Shown here: positions 21,311 to 31,289 of the stretch, piece by piece
Position numbering within the stretch: position 1 is the first letter of the stretch
Layout: every line of letters starts with the position of its first letter
NCBI GenBank assembly: GCA_033032865.1
Contig: JAWHQI010000228.1
Location: forward strand, 3,324,501 to 3,388,500
Direction: 5' to 3'
DNA length: 64,000 bases
From: Dactylorhiza incarnata
Lineage: Eukaryota; Streptophyta; Magnoliopsida; Asparagales; Orchidaceae
Notes under the pieces: generated by a model
Database searches by the model: none
Told to the model about the DNA's origin: nothing
The model's input: only the letters and a program-made list of their open reading frames with translations
Translations under genes and position numbers: made by a program

Positions 21311-23856
21311 TCGACATAGACCTCAAGATTTCTTCCTTTTTGGCCTATAAAAAACGTATCCATCATTTTTTGATACGTTGCTCCAGCATTTTTTAGCCCG
21401 AAGGTCATCACGAGATAACAAAAGAAGCCATCATATGTGATAAACGAAGTGTGCAGGATATCTGGCTTATGCATTCTAATTTGGTGATAGCCTGAGAATG
21501 CGTCTAAAAAGCTCATATAAGAATACCCAACCGCAGAATCCACTAAAGAATCTATCCGAGGCAAGGGGTAGCAATCTTTTGGGCATGCTTTATTAAGTTT
21601 CATGAAATCTACACACATTCTCCATTTTCCACCAGACTTTTTGACCATTACAACATTAGACACCCATTCAGGGTACTGAATTTCCTGGACAAACTTGGCC
21701 TTCAGCAGCTTCTCCACCTCCTCTCGAATTGGCTGAGCAAGGGTCATTGCTACAGACCTCTTCTTTTGCTTGATGGGAGTGGAGTTAGGATCAATGTTGA
21801 GATGGTGGCAGGCGATGTCTGGATCAACTCCCGGCATGTCATCTGCAGACCAAGCAAAGACATCCAGATTCTTCAGGAGGCAGGAGATGAGCTGACTCTT
21901 ATTAGCTTCAGGCAATTCAGCATTGATGGAGAGCTTCTTGCTCTCATCTTCCTCGCTGATGGGCACACCTTGAGTTGCTTGGGCAGGTTCCAAGCGAACT
22001 CCATCTCTTTCAACTTCTTCAGCTTCTTCTGCAACTTCAACCTGGTCGGGAATTTGAGCCGATGAAGACATTACAGCTTCCTGGGGAGTAGAAGATACGA
22101 TCGCATTGACCGTTCTGACATAGCATTCCCTGGCTTTCTTTGGGTCACTCGTGATCCGGTGTTTCTTGCCATTCAAGGCAAATTTCACTGCTTGGTGGTA
22201 GGTTGACACTACCGCTTGATACCCGTTCAGAACGGGCCTCCCAAAAATTGCGTTGTAGCTGCTAGGATCTTCAACGACTATAAACTTTACGAGCCTCATG
22301 ATGCCACCTAAAATCAACGAGAGGGTGACGACTCCTTCCACCTCCTTCTTTTCTCCCGAGAAACCATAGAGAGGTCCATCCGTGGAGAGAAGAGGCTTCC
22401 CTGTCTTCAAATCTTCGAAGGCAGGCTTGAAGAGCACGTTCACCGAGCTCCCCGTATCGATTAGAATTTTCTCCACAGTATAATTCTCTATTACCACTTT
22501 GATAACGACTGCGTCGTCGAAGGGATTGGAGGTCGGGGGAAGGTCCTCTTCTCCGAAGGTAACCGTTCCCCGAACCGGAGTTGAGGAGGTGGCAGCAACT
22601 TCTGATCGATAGACTCTTTTAAGACTAGCCCTCCTAGAGGACTCCGGTCCTGCCCCTCCGTGGATGCAGAATAGGTTGCCCAGAGCACCTTCATCATCTG
22701 CGTCCACACACTCACTGGGAAAACTGATGTTGCCGAGGTGGCCAACATCATCTACCTCCTCATATTCCCAGTGGACTTCCACTACCTCCTTGCTCTTGGA
22801 GGTTGAGGCCTTAGCGGGATCACTTTTCTGAAGGAGATCTCGGAGCTTTCCCTCCTTCAGAAGCTTCTCTGCCAGCAAGCAAAGGGCTCTGCAATCCTCG
22901 GTCAGATGGCCTCTTTCCCTGTGATATTCACAGTAAAGAGCCGGATTCCGAGATTTTGGATCTGAGTTAAGCGGAGCGGGCTTTTTGAAGAAGGGCTGCT
23001 TCTGGATAATTTGGACTACTTCACTCATAGAAATGCCAAGGTCTGTAAAGGACTCTTGAGAATCATTGTAGAATGGCTGAGAAGTCAGAAGGGGTGGCTG
23101 AATGTATTGGATTTGATGAACTGGGGTGATTTGAGGAACTGGAGCAGCAAGGGTTGGCAGCAGAGGCACTTTAGGCTGGAACAGCTGATTTCCTTGGTTG
23201 AAGCGGTTAATAAGGAAGTTCCTTCCTCTTTTTGGAGCGGCAGGGGGGAACTCTTGATGCGACTTTGACGATGGCGGAGCCGGATAAAATCCCGCGGAAC
23301 CTTTCTGAATGGCCTTGCTAGTCAGATTAGAAACATAGGTGGGGTTGTTGATTTCCCCTTCTATGTAATGGTTAGCGATACTGATTTTCTCCTGATAATA
23401 GTTGGGCTCTCTAGTGGTAACCTCAAACTTGAGGGGACCTTCATGCAAACCATTAATTAGTGCAGCCATATAAAGAGCGGGATCAACATCCCTGATTCCC
23501 AGAATTTCTTTTTGGAAGCGATCAAAAAAACGAGTCGTAGTCTCGTTATCTCTCTGCTTAATCTTGAAGAGGGCCGCAGGACCACTCTTCCTTTTCTTGG
23601 CGGTTGCGAACCTCAGGAGGAGTTCATGCCTTAGGACGGCAAAACTCGGGATGGATTGGGAAGGCAGCTTGTAGAACCATTCCCTAGCAGGTCCATCAAA
23701 AGAGGTGATCAACAGCTTGCACCTCACATCATCTGAGATAGTTCTAAGAGCAACGGCGGACTCGAAAGCTTGAAGATGTGAAACTGGGTCACTCTCCCCA
23801 GAGAACGTAGGGAGTCGGGGCTCTCTGAAACCATGAGGAATGGGATCCCAATGCAC
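21298..23856 (-). pseudogene. Tat gag-protease-RT polyprotein (A2)
   Basis: An 852-residue open frame and the best-preserved part of the A family. In order: Retrotrans_gag core (residues about 1-190), proline-rich linker, intact variant zinc knuckle CEYHRERGHLTEDC (about residue 310), acidic linker, protease with ILIDTGSSVNVLF (about residue 470), and RT with SFLDAFSGYHQIRM and the YVDD motif at the very end. It shows that gag and pol share one frame in this family. It is cut upstream by a stop at about 23878 (shared with A1) and downstream by the frameshift after YVDD. It differs from A1 by scattered substitutions such as VMPFGL to VMTFGL. Confidence 0.9.
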
Positions 23857-24462
23857 TTTGTCAGAGAAAGGAGAGGACTACTCCGCCTCAACTTCATCTG
23901 AAGGAGCAAAAAACGGAGCAGGAAAAGGAGCAGGAGGGGCCGGAGGATAGACATAATCCTCTTGAAAGTTCAGGGTCTGGGCTGGAGTCCCCTGAGCTGC
24001 TGCTCTGAAGGAACCACGATCAGCTACAAACTCGTCCTGCTGAGAGCGCAAAGGAGCTGCAGGCTAAGGGGTCCCGCAGTCACAAGGGTGATCGCTAGCA
24101 AAGCGGTCAGGTGTGGCAACCTGACCTGGCTGAGGAAGGATCCTCTGGGAGATCGCTGCCAGAACCTGACTCATGGCCTCGATCTGCTTGGAGGACTCCT
24201 ACTGGGCTCGAACGACCTCTTGGCGATCTCGAGCGGTCTCCTGCTGAGATCGCGCGATCTCCTGCTGAGATCGCATGATCTCCTGCTGAGCCTGGGAAAC
24301 CTCTTGTTGAGCTCGAGCGGCCTCCCGGAGAGCCTGCTTGACACGCAGCTCGAAACGACGCTCGAGGGCTTCTAAAGGATTCGAGTCGATGGGAGAACGA
24401 CTGCTAGAAGACCGGCGAGCTCGCATCCTGCGGTCTGCCATCTCGATGTCTGCTGAATTCAC
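23857..24462 (-). pseudogene. Tat gag N-terminus (A2)
   Basis: It starts MNSADIEMADRRMRARR at 24462 and runs 87 residues of Arg/Gln/Glu-rich, probably coiled-coil sequence to a TAG near 24199, where A1 keeps a CAG. The link to the gag core (23857-24198) holds further stops, two of them shared with A1 (near 24066 and 23878). No product can form from start to core. Confidence 0.8.
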
Positions 24463-24514
24463 CTAAACACTCCTTATTTGAAGGTCGCGTGTTCGTTCTG
24501 TTGGTACCAAAAAT

Positions 24515-25109
24515 TGTACCTCCAAAAACCCACACTAAGGGAAGAAGAGAGGGGAAACTGTGGAGTGTAGTTTACTTAAGACGGGAGATGTAGAAGAGGA
24601 AAATGAGAAGAGAAAAGCTACTCTGATTAACTTCCAAAGACGAGTACATGGGAGACTAGAAACAGAGAAAGATCTGAGGTAGAAAAGTGACAGAATTCGA
24701 GACTGCTTACACAGGTTGTAAGCTGTAGGCTCGAAGCAAAAGTCCCTTTTCAGGTACCCCTGCCCCTCTATTTATAGACGTGGAGGCTTCCCGAACGAGC
24801 AGGTCCAAAAATTACGGGCTGCCTGAGATACAGGAGGGCTGAGGCAGAGAAAAGGAGGTGTTAATAACAAAAAGAAGAAAAGGGGCCAAACCGTGCAGTT
24901 TGACGGTCTGACTGGAGCTTGACCGTCGAGCACTTAGAAGAATTTTTGAACCGGAGAGAGGCGGTCTGGGTGGTCTCGCAAATCTGAGACTGCTGAGAAA
25001 GGGTCACTAGCTGAGCAAACAGGGGCGATCTGGACGGTCTCACAAATGTGAGACCGCTGGGAAGGTCCATCCTGGCTGAGAAGAGAGGTCACGGATTTCC
25101 GTGCAAACA
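24515..25109 (-). repeat. 5' LTR of Tat element A2
   Basis: Plus-strand ends TGTACC and GCAAACA. TATA-like TCTATAAATA on the minus strand at 24769-24778. Two 24-nt inverted repeats at 24970-24993 and 25034-25057; the latter has a 10-bp perfect stem. The minus strand reads TGGTACCAACAGAACG after the LTR as the likely primer site, which I could not match to a tRNA. Confidence 0.75.
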
Positions 25110-27095
25110 CATTGCACTAGGGAGTTGTTGTGCACTAGCACTATGGATGAGCCAAACTCTATAGGACTTTGGTTTTCATCTAAAACATATTGAATTGAAA
25201 TGTGACAACAAAAGTGTCATTGATCTTACAAATAATCCAGTACACCATTCTAGATCCAAACATATAGATGTACGTCATCATTTCATAAGGGATCACATTA
25301 AAAAGGAAAATTTAGAATAAGTTTCATTGGCACAGACTCTCAACATGCTGATATATTCACTAAACCTCTTCCCGATGCAAGGTTTCAAATGTTAAGGTTG
25401 GAATTATGAGTCTTAGACATCTTAGGATGAGTTATATGAAAAATACTAAAGTTTTATGCAAATTGAGCAATCAAGACATCTCTACAAATTACAAAATTTC
25501 TGCATAAGACTACTATTAAGACTCTTAATAAATATCAAAAAATAGATTTTTAAAATTCTCAAAATTTCTCTTACTGTTTGTCGCGCTAGCACTAGCGCGG
25601 CGCTAGCGTGGGTGTTCGAATTTTCTATTTTTTAAAATTTCTAAAAATCTATAAAAATATGATAGTTTATATTTTCGACTTAGTTTTGTATTTCCGACAT
25701 TTGTTATTTTATTTTATTAATATTGTGGAAAATTAACAACAAAATTTCAAATTCAAAAATACAAAAATATGTTTTTGTTTCTTTGTTTTTTTTTTCTTTC
25801 ATTAAAAATTTCGAAAAAACTGTATGATCTTTATTTATAATATCAAGCATGTATGAATTCTATTATTTAGAATTATTTATAATGTTGAAATTTATTCATT
25901 CAAATTACTATGAACATTGTTTTGCTTATCATGCTTTGATATATCAATTTAAGTGCATCAATTGTATTGAAAAATATGTGTAGAACCAAGCTTAGCATGC
26001 CTCTAAGTATGAGTAAATGTTTTTGTGATTGATAATGATACCTTTTCACTCACTTATTTTGGTAATCTACATGTGTGTTTAAATTTAAAAATGCTTACTT
26101 GTGTATTGTAATTTTACAATGAATTAAAACTTACATACGTTTATTACCTACACTACATTTGAATTGCACTTAAAAAATTAAGAAAAGTGGTTGAGTTTAA
26201 AAAAAAAGTTATGTTGGGTTTGCAAAACAAGTGTATTCCGAGAATGTTGTCTCACAAAAGTGAACAAAAAATATAGACAAATATAACTCCACCAAGTACT
26301 ACTTGGAAAAAATAGTAAAGTGTCTTGTGCAAACCTTAGTTTCTACACCATTTTTTCAAAAAAAAAATATGTGCATTAAAGTGTGTGAAAGTTAATATAC
26401 TTGTGTTTTATTGTGCACTTTACTCTACATATGTCTTATATTTTGTGATTTAAATCACTTGTTAACATTGCTCAAAATACACTAATATGCACATCATTAT
26501 CTTTCATAACACTTTTTCACATGAGTATTGGATTCTAATGTTTTATCTATACTACTCTTTATATAAGAAATGCACTAGATAACCTAGCATGATCTCTCCA
26601 ATATTTGGTATCTCTTAAACCTGAAATTAAGTAACATTGTAGTATAATCTCTTTTTGATATATTCATTTCATGCTTGGTAACTTTATATAAAATTTTGAG
26701 ATTTCAAAAAAGTTAAAACATCTTTACATTTTGAACTTAAACTCATATTTATTCTTATGATTTTCATGCTTACAAAATGATGTTTCTTATAATCATCCGC
26801 TTGCTTAAAACTCTTACTTATTTATTTGAAATCTCCTATATACTATGCTTAAACTATTTATCATTTCAAATATTACAAAAGCTCGATCATAATTTATAAA
26901 ACCTAAGGAATTCTTCCTTACTTCCCTTACCCCACCTTCTTTTGATAATACCAAAAGGGGGAGATAAATTGAAGAAATCTATAGGAGAAATATAGAAGAT
27001 TAAGGTGAGAATAATTCATGTTATCTATCATTTAGGGGGAGTAAAACATAAATTGCATTTATGTAGGGGGAGCATTAAGATAGGGGGAGTATGCA
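25110..27095 (+). mobile_element. 3' fragment of Copia element X, second copy
   Basis: It repeats 17392-19345 with small differences. The first 300 bp (25111-25410) are the same broken Copia RNase H end with [17 protein letters not shown] motifs. The rest is AT-rich 3' untranslated sequence with GGGGGAG runs near 26956-27090. It continues at 32390 on the far side of element C. Confidence 0.8.
25111..25412 (+). pseudogene. Copia RNase H C-terminus (X, second copy)
   Basis: Same content and same stops as the first copy: [12 protein letters not shown], then [15 protein letters not shown]. The N-terminal half is missing because A2 is inserted upstream. Some substitutions separate the two copies, for example Leu to Pro in the NNLVHH/NNPVHH motif. 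Confidence 0.8.
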
Positions 27096-28163
27096 TGATG
27101 CGCAAAACTATATCCGCAAATGACAACGACAAGTGTATCGTATCGAATGTAGTATAGTTATAAAAACTAAGGTCGTATTAGACTTGGGGCGGTTGAGTAC
27201 TCTTACTTCAAGAAAGTCTCTATTATTTTATCAAATAAAACTTTGGGTTGGTTTGCAAAAAGAAAATAAAACAACGAAGAAAGAGAAGAATGAGAAATAA
27301 GAGAAAAGGAAAAACTATTTTATTGATAAAAGAAATTACAAACTATGAAAAGGAAGCTACAAACTATTTAATTGAAAATACAAATTGCATAAAGAAATAG
27401 GATTACAAGAACTACTAAAAATATGAAAATAAAGACAAGAAATGAAAGTTCTAATCCTAAAAATTCATCCCCTGAACATCTGGAGAAGATCCCTTTAAAT
27501 AGGTAGAAATTTGATGTTACACACCCTTGGTCACGCCCGTGGCCAAGGGGCGTGTAGGTGGCGTGATCTGTGCTGGCGGAGAAGGCGCGTTTTGGCTTCA
27601 ATGCAGGCGTTTCGGACGCGTCACGCCCTAGGTCACGCCCGTGACCTAGGGCGTGTAACCTTTAAATGTGTTGCTGGCGGGAAATCTTTGGCGGGAAGGC
27701 ACGCGGGGCGAGTCACGCCCGTGATTGGATGTCACGCCCCCTGGTCATGCCCGTGACCTGGGGCATGTAAGGATTGATCTCAGTGGTTCTGATTCGTCTC
27801 AGCGGTTCTGATTCATCTCAGCGGTTCTGCTTCATCTCAGCGGTCATGACATTGGGTCACGCCCTTGGTCACGCCCGTAACCTGGGGCGTGTACTTGGCG
27901 AACTCTTCACGGAACGACCCTGGGGTGGCAGAAGCAGGTTTGGAACACATCTTTGGCTGTCACACCCTTGGTCACGCCTGTGACCTTGGGCGTGTACTTG
28001 ACAATTTTGCTCAAAATGCCCAGAAATCTTGAAAACACACAGAAATGGCTTAAGTTAGTTTATAAAATTAAAAGGGAACATATTAAATAAGAAAATACAT
28101 ATAAATTCATATTAAAACTATATTAAAATTATACTAAAAGATGATTACAAAAAGTACTCATCA
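27096..28163 (-). repeat. 3' LTR of element C (left)
   Basis: Plus-strand ends TGATGCGCAAAAC and GTACTCATCA. It has five GC-rich palindromes between 27521 and 27996, of which 27622-27655 has 16-bp perfect arms. Four TCTCAGCGGTTCTG-type repeats lie at 27777-27845. A TATA-like TATTTAAAG sits on the minus strand at about 27493-27501. Confidence 0.9.
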
Positions 28164-28567
28164 AACACCCCCATACTTGAGCTTTTGCTATTCCAGAGCA
28201 AAAGAGTGAGGAAAGAATTACAAGACATCGATATTATTTCTATTTGACTAAAATTTTATTAAACCAAGAATAAGTCAAAAGAAAATTTTTGGAATTCAAG
28301 AATTAAGTCATAAGTTATGTTGATAATTTAAAAAGAGAAATTTGTTTAGCTAACTACTTCTCAAGATAACTATTTAACAATCGAAATTATAGAAATTTTC
28401 AAACAAAAGTAGATTGAAATTATAAACACTTTAACATAAAAGAAACTTACGGAAAGGATATCTACCAAAATATTGCTCTCTTAATAATTTAATTTAGGAC
28501 TAGAAACAATGAAATTGGCTAGGGATGGGTTTGAACGAAATGGCAAAATGAAGAGATACTTAAATAA

Positions 28568-28815
28568 AGGTGATGAATTTTATCCTCTCACCTTAGTTGA
28601 ATACGAAATTGTATATGTTTAGGAAAATAATGAATTTTATCCTCTTATTTTCCATGTCATATAATCTTTTAAAAATTCTCTTCAATTAAAAACCCAAAAT
28701 GTATATGTTTAAAAGTAATGAATTTTATCATCTTACGTTATGACATATAATCTTTTAAATGATTTTGGGTGCATATGTTTAGGGGATAATGAATTTTATC
28801 CTCTTATTCGCATGA
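28568..28815 (-). repeat. Direct repeats around GAGGATAAAATTCATCA (element C)
   Basis: Four copies on the minus strand at about 28571-28590, 28629-28650, 28718-28735 and 28786-28806. They alternate with CATATG/AAACATATAC and ATATGACATG words. The same array is in the 3' region of D (55540-55710). Confidence 0.8.
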
Positions 28816-29514
28816 CATGTGATCTTTTTTTACATTTTTTTTATTTGCCAACAAAGGGTAAGGGTAACGAAATACTTCTAGTTTATAAATTAAACTATTT
28901 TGAGAGCAAATTTTTAGTGGAATGAAATTTCCTAAGATCTTAAAGTTAAAAGAGAATATAATAGAAATCTAGAGATGTTTAGCCAATTTACCACAAAGTG
29001 AAGCTATTTAAAATTAAACGGAGAAGTAGTGCTAAATTAATTCTCTAATCGAATTAAAAATATAAAGTGTTTCTTAAAACTAAATTACTTCAAATTTAAA
29101 TTTAACAAATTCCGATAAAACAAAATATTAGCTAAATTAAAAATGAAAGAACTTATAATCAAACCTCAAACTAAATTTCTAGAACAATAAAAACAACAAG
29201 TAAGGATTAATATATATTTTTTTGAAAAATTCCTGGACTTCCCAAGGGCTACCCGATGAAGGGCTCGCAAGGTACTAGAGGCTGTGATGGGAGTTCAAGC
29301 CCAAAGCGTCCTTTCCAAGAAATTAGATTTTTATAATTTTTATAAATATTTTTTTTATATAATTTTTTTCTTTTTTTTTTCAAAAAAATATCAGTGAATG
29401 CAAAGCTACACCCCATACTTAAAACTAAACATTGTCCCCAATGTTTAAAACTAAGTATGAAGAACACTTGAAAGAAAAGAAACTTTAAGAAAAATACATA
29501 AAATTAAAGATAAG

Positions 29515-29568
29515 CAAGGGGTGCCTTCCAAGAGCGCTTTCTTTTTCCCGTCTTTAAGCTAGACGGTT
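29515..29568 (-). promoter_or_regulatory. Conserved stem-loop just after the C ORF stop
   Basis: The minus strand reads AACCGTCTAGCTTAAAGACG, then GGAAAAAGAAAGCGCTCTTGG and AGGCACCCCTTG. CCGTCT pairs with AGACGG around a 7-nt loop. It is almost identical to D at 36676-36728 although the surrounding sequences differ. Comparable GCGCTTNTTGGGAGGCAACCC words occur downstream of genes in Athila-like plant elements as I recall them. Confidence 0.65.
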
Positions 29569-29572
29569 AGTG

Positions 29573-30967
29573 TTAGGAAAAAGAAAAATTAAAAGAGAAG
29601 TGGACAGGCAACTCCCCTAATTCACGCGTAGGTGAATGTGCCGGCGTCAGTCGCCCGGCTACTCCTCCGCTTGATGTGTGATTCTCCGTTTGTCTTTGTT
29701 CTTGAATATGCAAATCCAAATCACTTATACATACCTGAGGTGATTTGGAAATATAAAGATGAGCGGCATATGGATCATCAATTATTTGGGGTAGCAATGG
29801 CTCATCTTCAACCTGAAGATTATTAGTATATAGAGAATCACACATAAACGTGTCAGAAAATTTTTCGCAAGCAGGAGGTGCTTGCGAAAATATAAGATTA
29901 AGCTCTGGTTATTTCTTTTTTAAATTTTCTTTAGAAAAATCCAGTGCACTACCAAGAGGAATAAGACTTTCGGACACTAAAATTTCATGAATTTTCAGTT
30001 GAATTAAAATAGAAGAGATTTGCGAAAATTCATGATAAAGAAAAGAAGATCCGGGTGAAGTAGGGGAAGAAACATGTTCTTCTTCTAGTTCATCCGGGGT
30101 TCCCAAAACATTAAGAATTTCTTGGTAAGAGAATTTGTCTTCATCTTTGGAAAAAGAAATTATGGGTGTACATAAACAATCATGTTCCTTCATAACTAAA
30201 TTTTCCAAAGACAAGGAAAAAGCACTAGGAGAAATCAAATTTTCATCTAAATTCTGGGGTGGAGTATCAAATTGAAAAAACAGACATTCCCCAAAATTAG
30301 AGTACGAAATTTGCGGCGCAAAAGAAGATGAACAAGAATTCAGATCGAAAGATTTATCTTCATCGCTCCGAGAGCTATCCGGGTGACCTTACCACCAAGA
30401 ATAATCTACTTCGGGGCTAGAAGAAAAATTATTAGAAGCCGAAAAATTATTCTCGTGAAAATTAGAAAAAATATTTTCCTCTAAATTTTGGGGGGCAGTA
30501 TCTATTTGAATTGGCGAACTTTCCCCAAAATTAGAGAACGAAAATTGCGGTGTATAAGATGAAGAATAAAAATTCGGATCTAAAGATTTATCTTCATTGT
30601 TCCGAGAGTTATCCGGGTGAGCTTGCCACCAAGAAGAATCTACTTCGGAGTTAGAAGAACAATTATTAAATGCCGAAAAAATATTCTCATTAAAATTAGA
30701 AAAATTATTTTCATCAATGTTTAAAAAATTATTTTCATTAAAAGGGGAAAAATTATGATCGTAATTATTATCAAAATTATTTGCATAATATTGAGAAAAA
30801 TTATTTTCATAATAATTATTTTGAGCATATGAATGTAAATAACATTCCTCACTTTGATGAGGCGCGTTACAATAATAACAGCAATTTTGGCATTTTTGTG
30901 CTGCTTCCAAAAGATATACTTGGCTTTGAAGCTCGGCAACTTTTACGGCCAATTCAAGTGACTCCAT
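29573..30967 (-). pseudogene. Acidic Asn/Ser-rich gag-like protein of element C
   Basis: One 465-codon frame broken by two stops: a TAA at 30389-30391, where the homologous repeat reads Gln (SWWQ), and a TAA near 29909. The N-terminus MESLELAVKVAELQSQVYLL is a likely coiled coil. It is followed by a CX2CX3HX4C knuckle (CYYCNAPHQSEEC), an Asn/Phe-rich zone of NNF repeats, two tandem copies of a roughly 80-100 residue unit (each with DSSWW/DYSWW, then HPD, then PQ(F/I)S(F/Y)SNFGE), and a conserved end SSGGVAGR...ELGELPVHF. D encodes a homologue with a single unit. I infer a reduced gag or nucleic-acid-binding role from the knuckle and from its position after the primer site; no capsid fold is recognised. 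Confidence 0.7.
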
Positions 30968-31289
30968 TTAATCAAGAAAAAGAAAACAACCTTTACTCAA
31001 ATGAATGGAATTTTTTTTTAAGAATATTTTCATTATATATATATATATATTTCAAAAACCGGGTTAAATTAGTCCCGGACTTCCCAAGGTCAACCCGGTG
31101 AAGGGCTCGCAAGGTACTAGAGGCTGTGATGGGAATTCAAGCCCAAAGCGTCCTTTCCGAGAATTTAAATTACGCCTTTTATTTTTTTTAAAATTTTTAA
31201 GAGATGGGGGGAGAAAGAGAACGATAAAATTAATAAATATTTCTTTTTTCAAAATATCAACCGTGTCCCCGGCAACGGCGCCAAAAACT
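30968..31289 (-). other. 5' leader of element C
   Basis: From the LTR to the ORF start. It contains the primer site (31266-31283) and an 80-nt block (31075-31163) that duplicates 29232-29320 near the other end of the element. An (AT)n run is at 31034-31052. Confidence 0.7.
31266..31283 (-). other. Primer binding site of element C (tRNA-Asp)
   Basis: The plus strand TCCCCGGCAACGGCGCCA equals the 3' end of plant tRNA-Asp including CCA over 18 nt. It lies 6 nt from the LTR. Confidence 0.85.

Larger units (their letters stand above)
19911..25109 (-). mobile_element. Tat element A2 (truncated duplicate of A1)
   Basis: It carries the 5' LTR (24515-25109), gag, protease, RT and RNase H, but lost integrase, the 3' region and the 3' LTR at the duplication breakpoint. 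It is closely similar to A1 over its length and lacks element B. Confidence 0.9.
19911..27658. repeat. Second copy of a 7.7-kb tandem duplication
   Basis: This segment repeats 4137-6173 plus 14270-19910 (element B excluded) in the same order and orientation: A, X fragment, first part of C. The junction at 19909-19912 joins C LTR sequence ending GTAACC to A sequence starting TATAAAG. The parental sites read GTAACCTTTAAA (near 27655) and CTTCCTATAAAG (near 4135), so they share only CCT. Confidence 0.85.
28164..29572 (-). other. Noncoding 3' region of element C
   Basis: AT-rich and without genes. It contains the PPT (28164-28178), four GATGAATTTTATC-type repeats (28568-28815), an 80-nt conserved block (29232-29320), and the stem-loop after the ORF stop (29515-29568). 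Confidence 0.7.

Noticed and set aside
27622..27655. CRISPR-like or terminator-like array of GC palindromes
   Set aside because: Plant DNA inside LTRs; spacing and repeat length do not fit a CRISPR array and there are no cas genes.
31266..31283. tRNA-Asp-like sequence
   Set aside because: Only the 18-nt 3' end matches and it adjoins an LTR; it is a primer binding site, not a tRNA gene.
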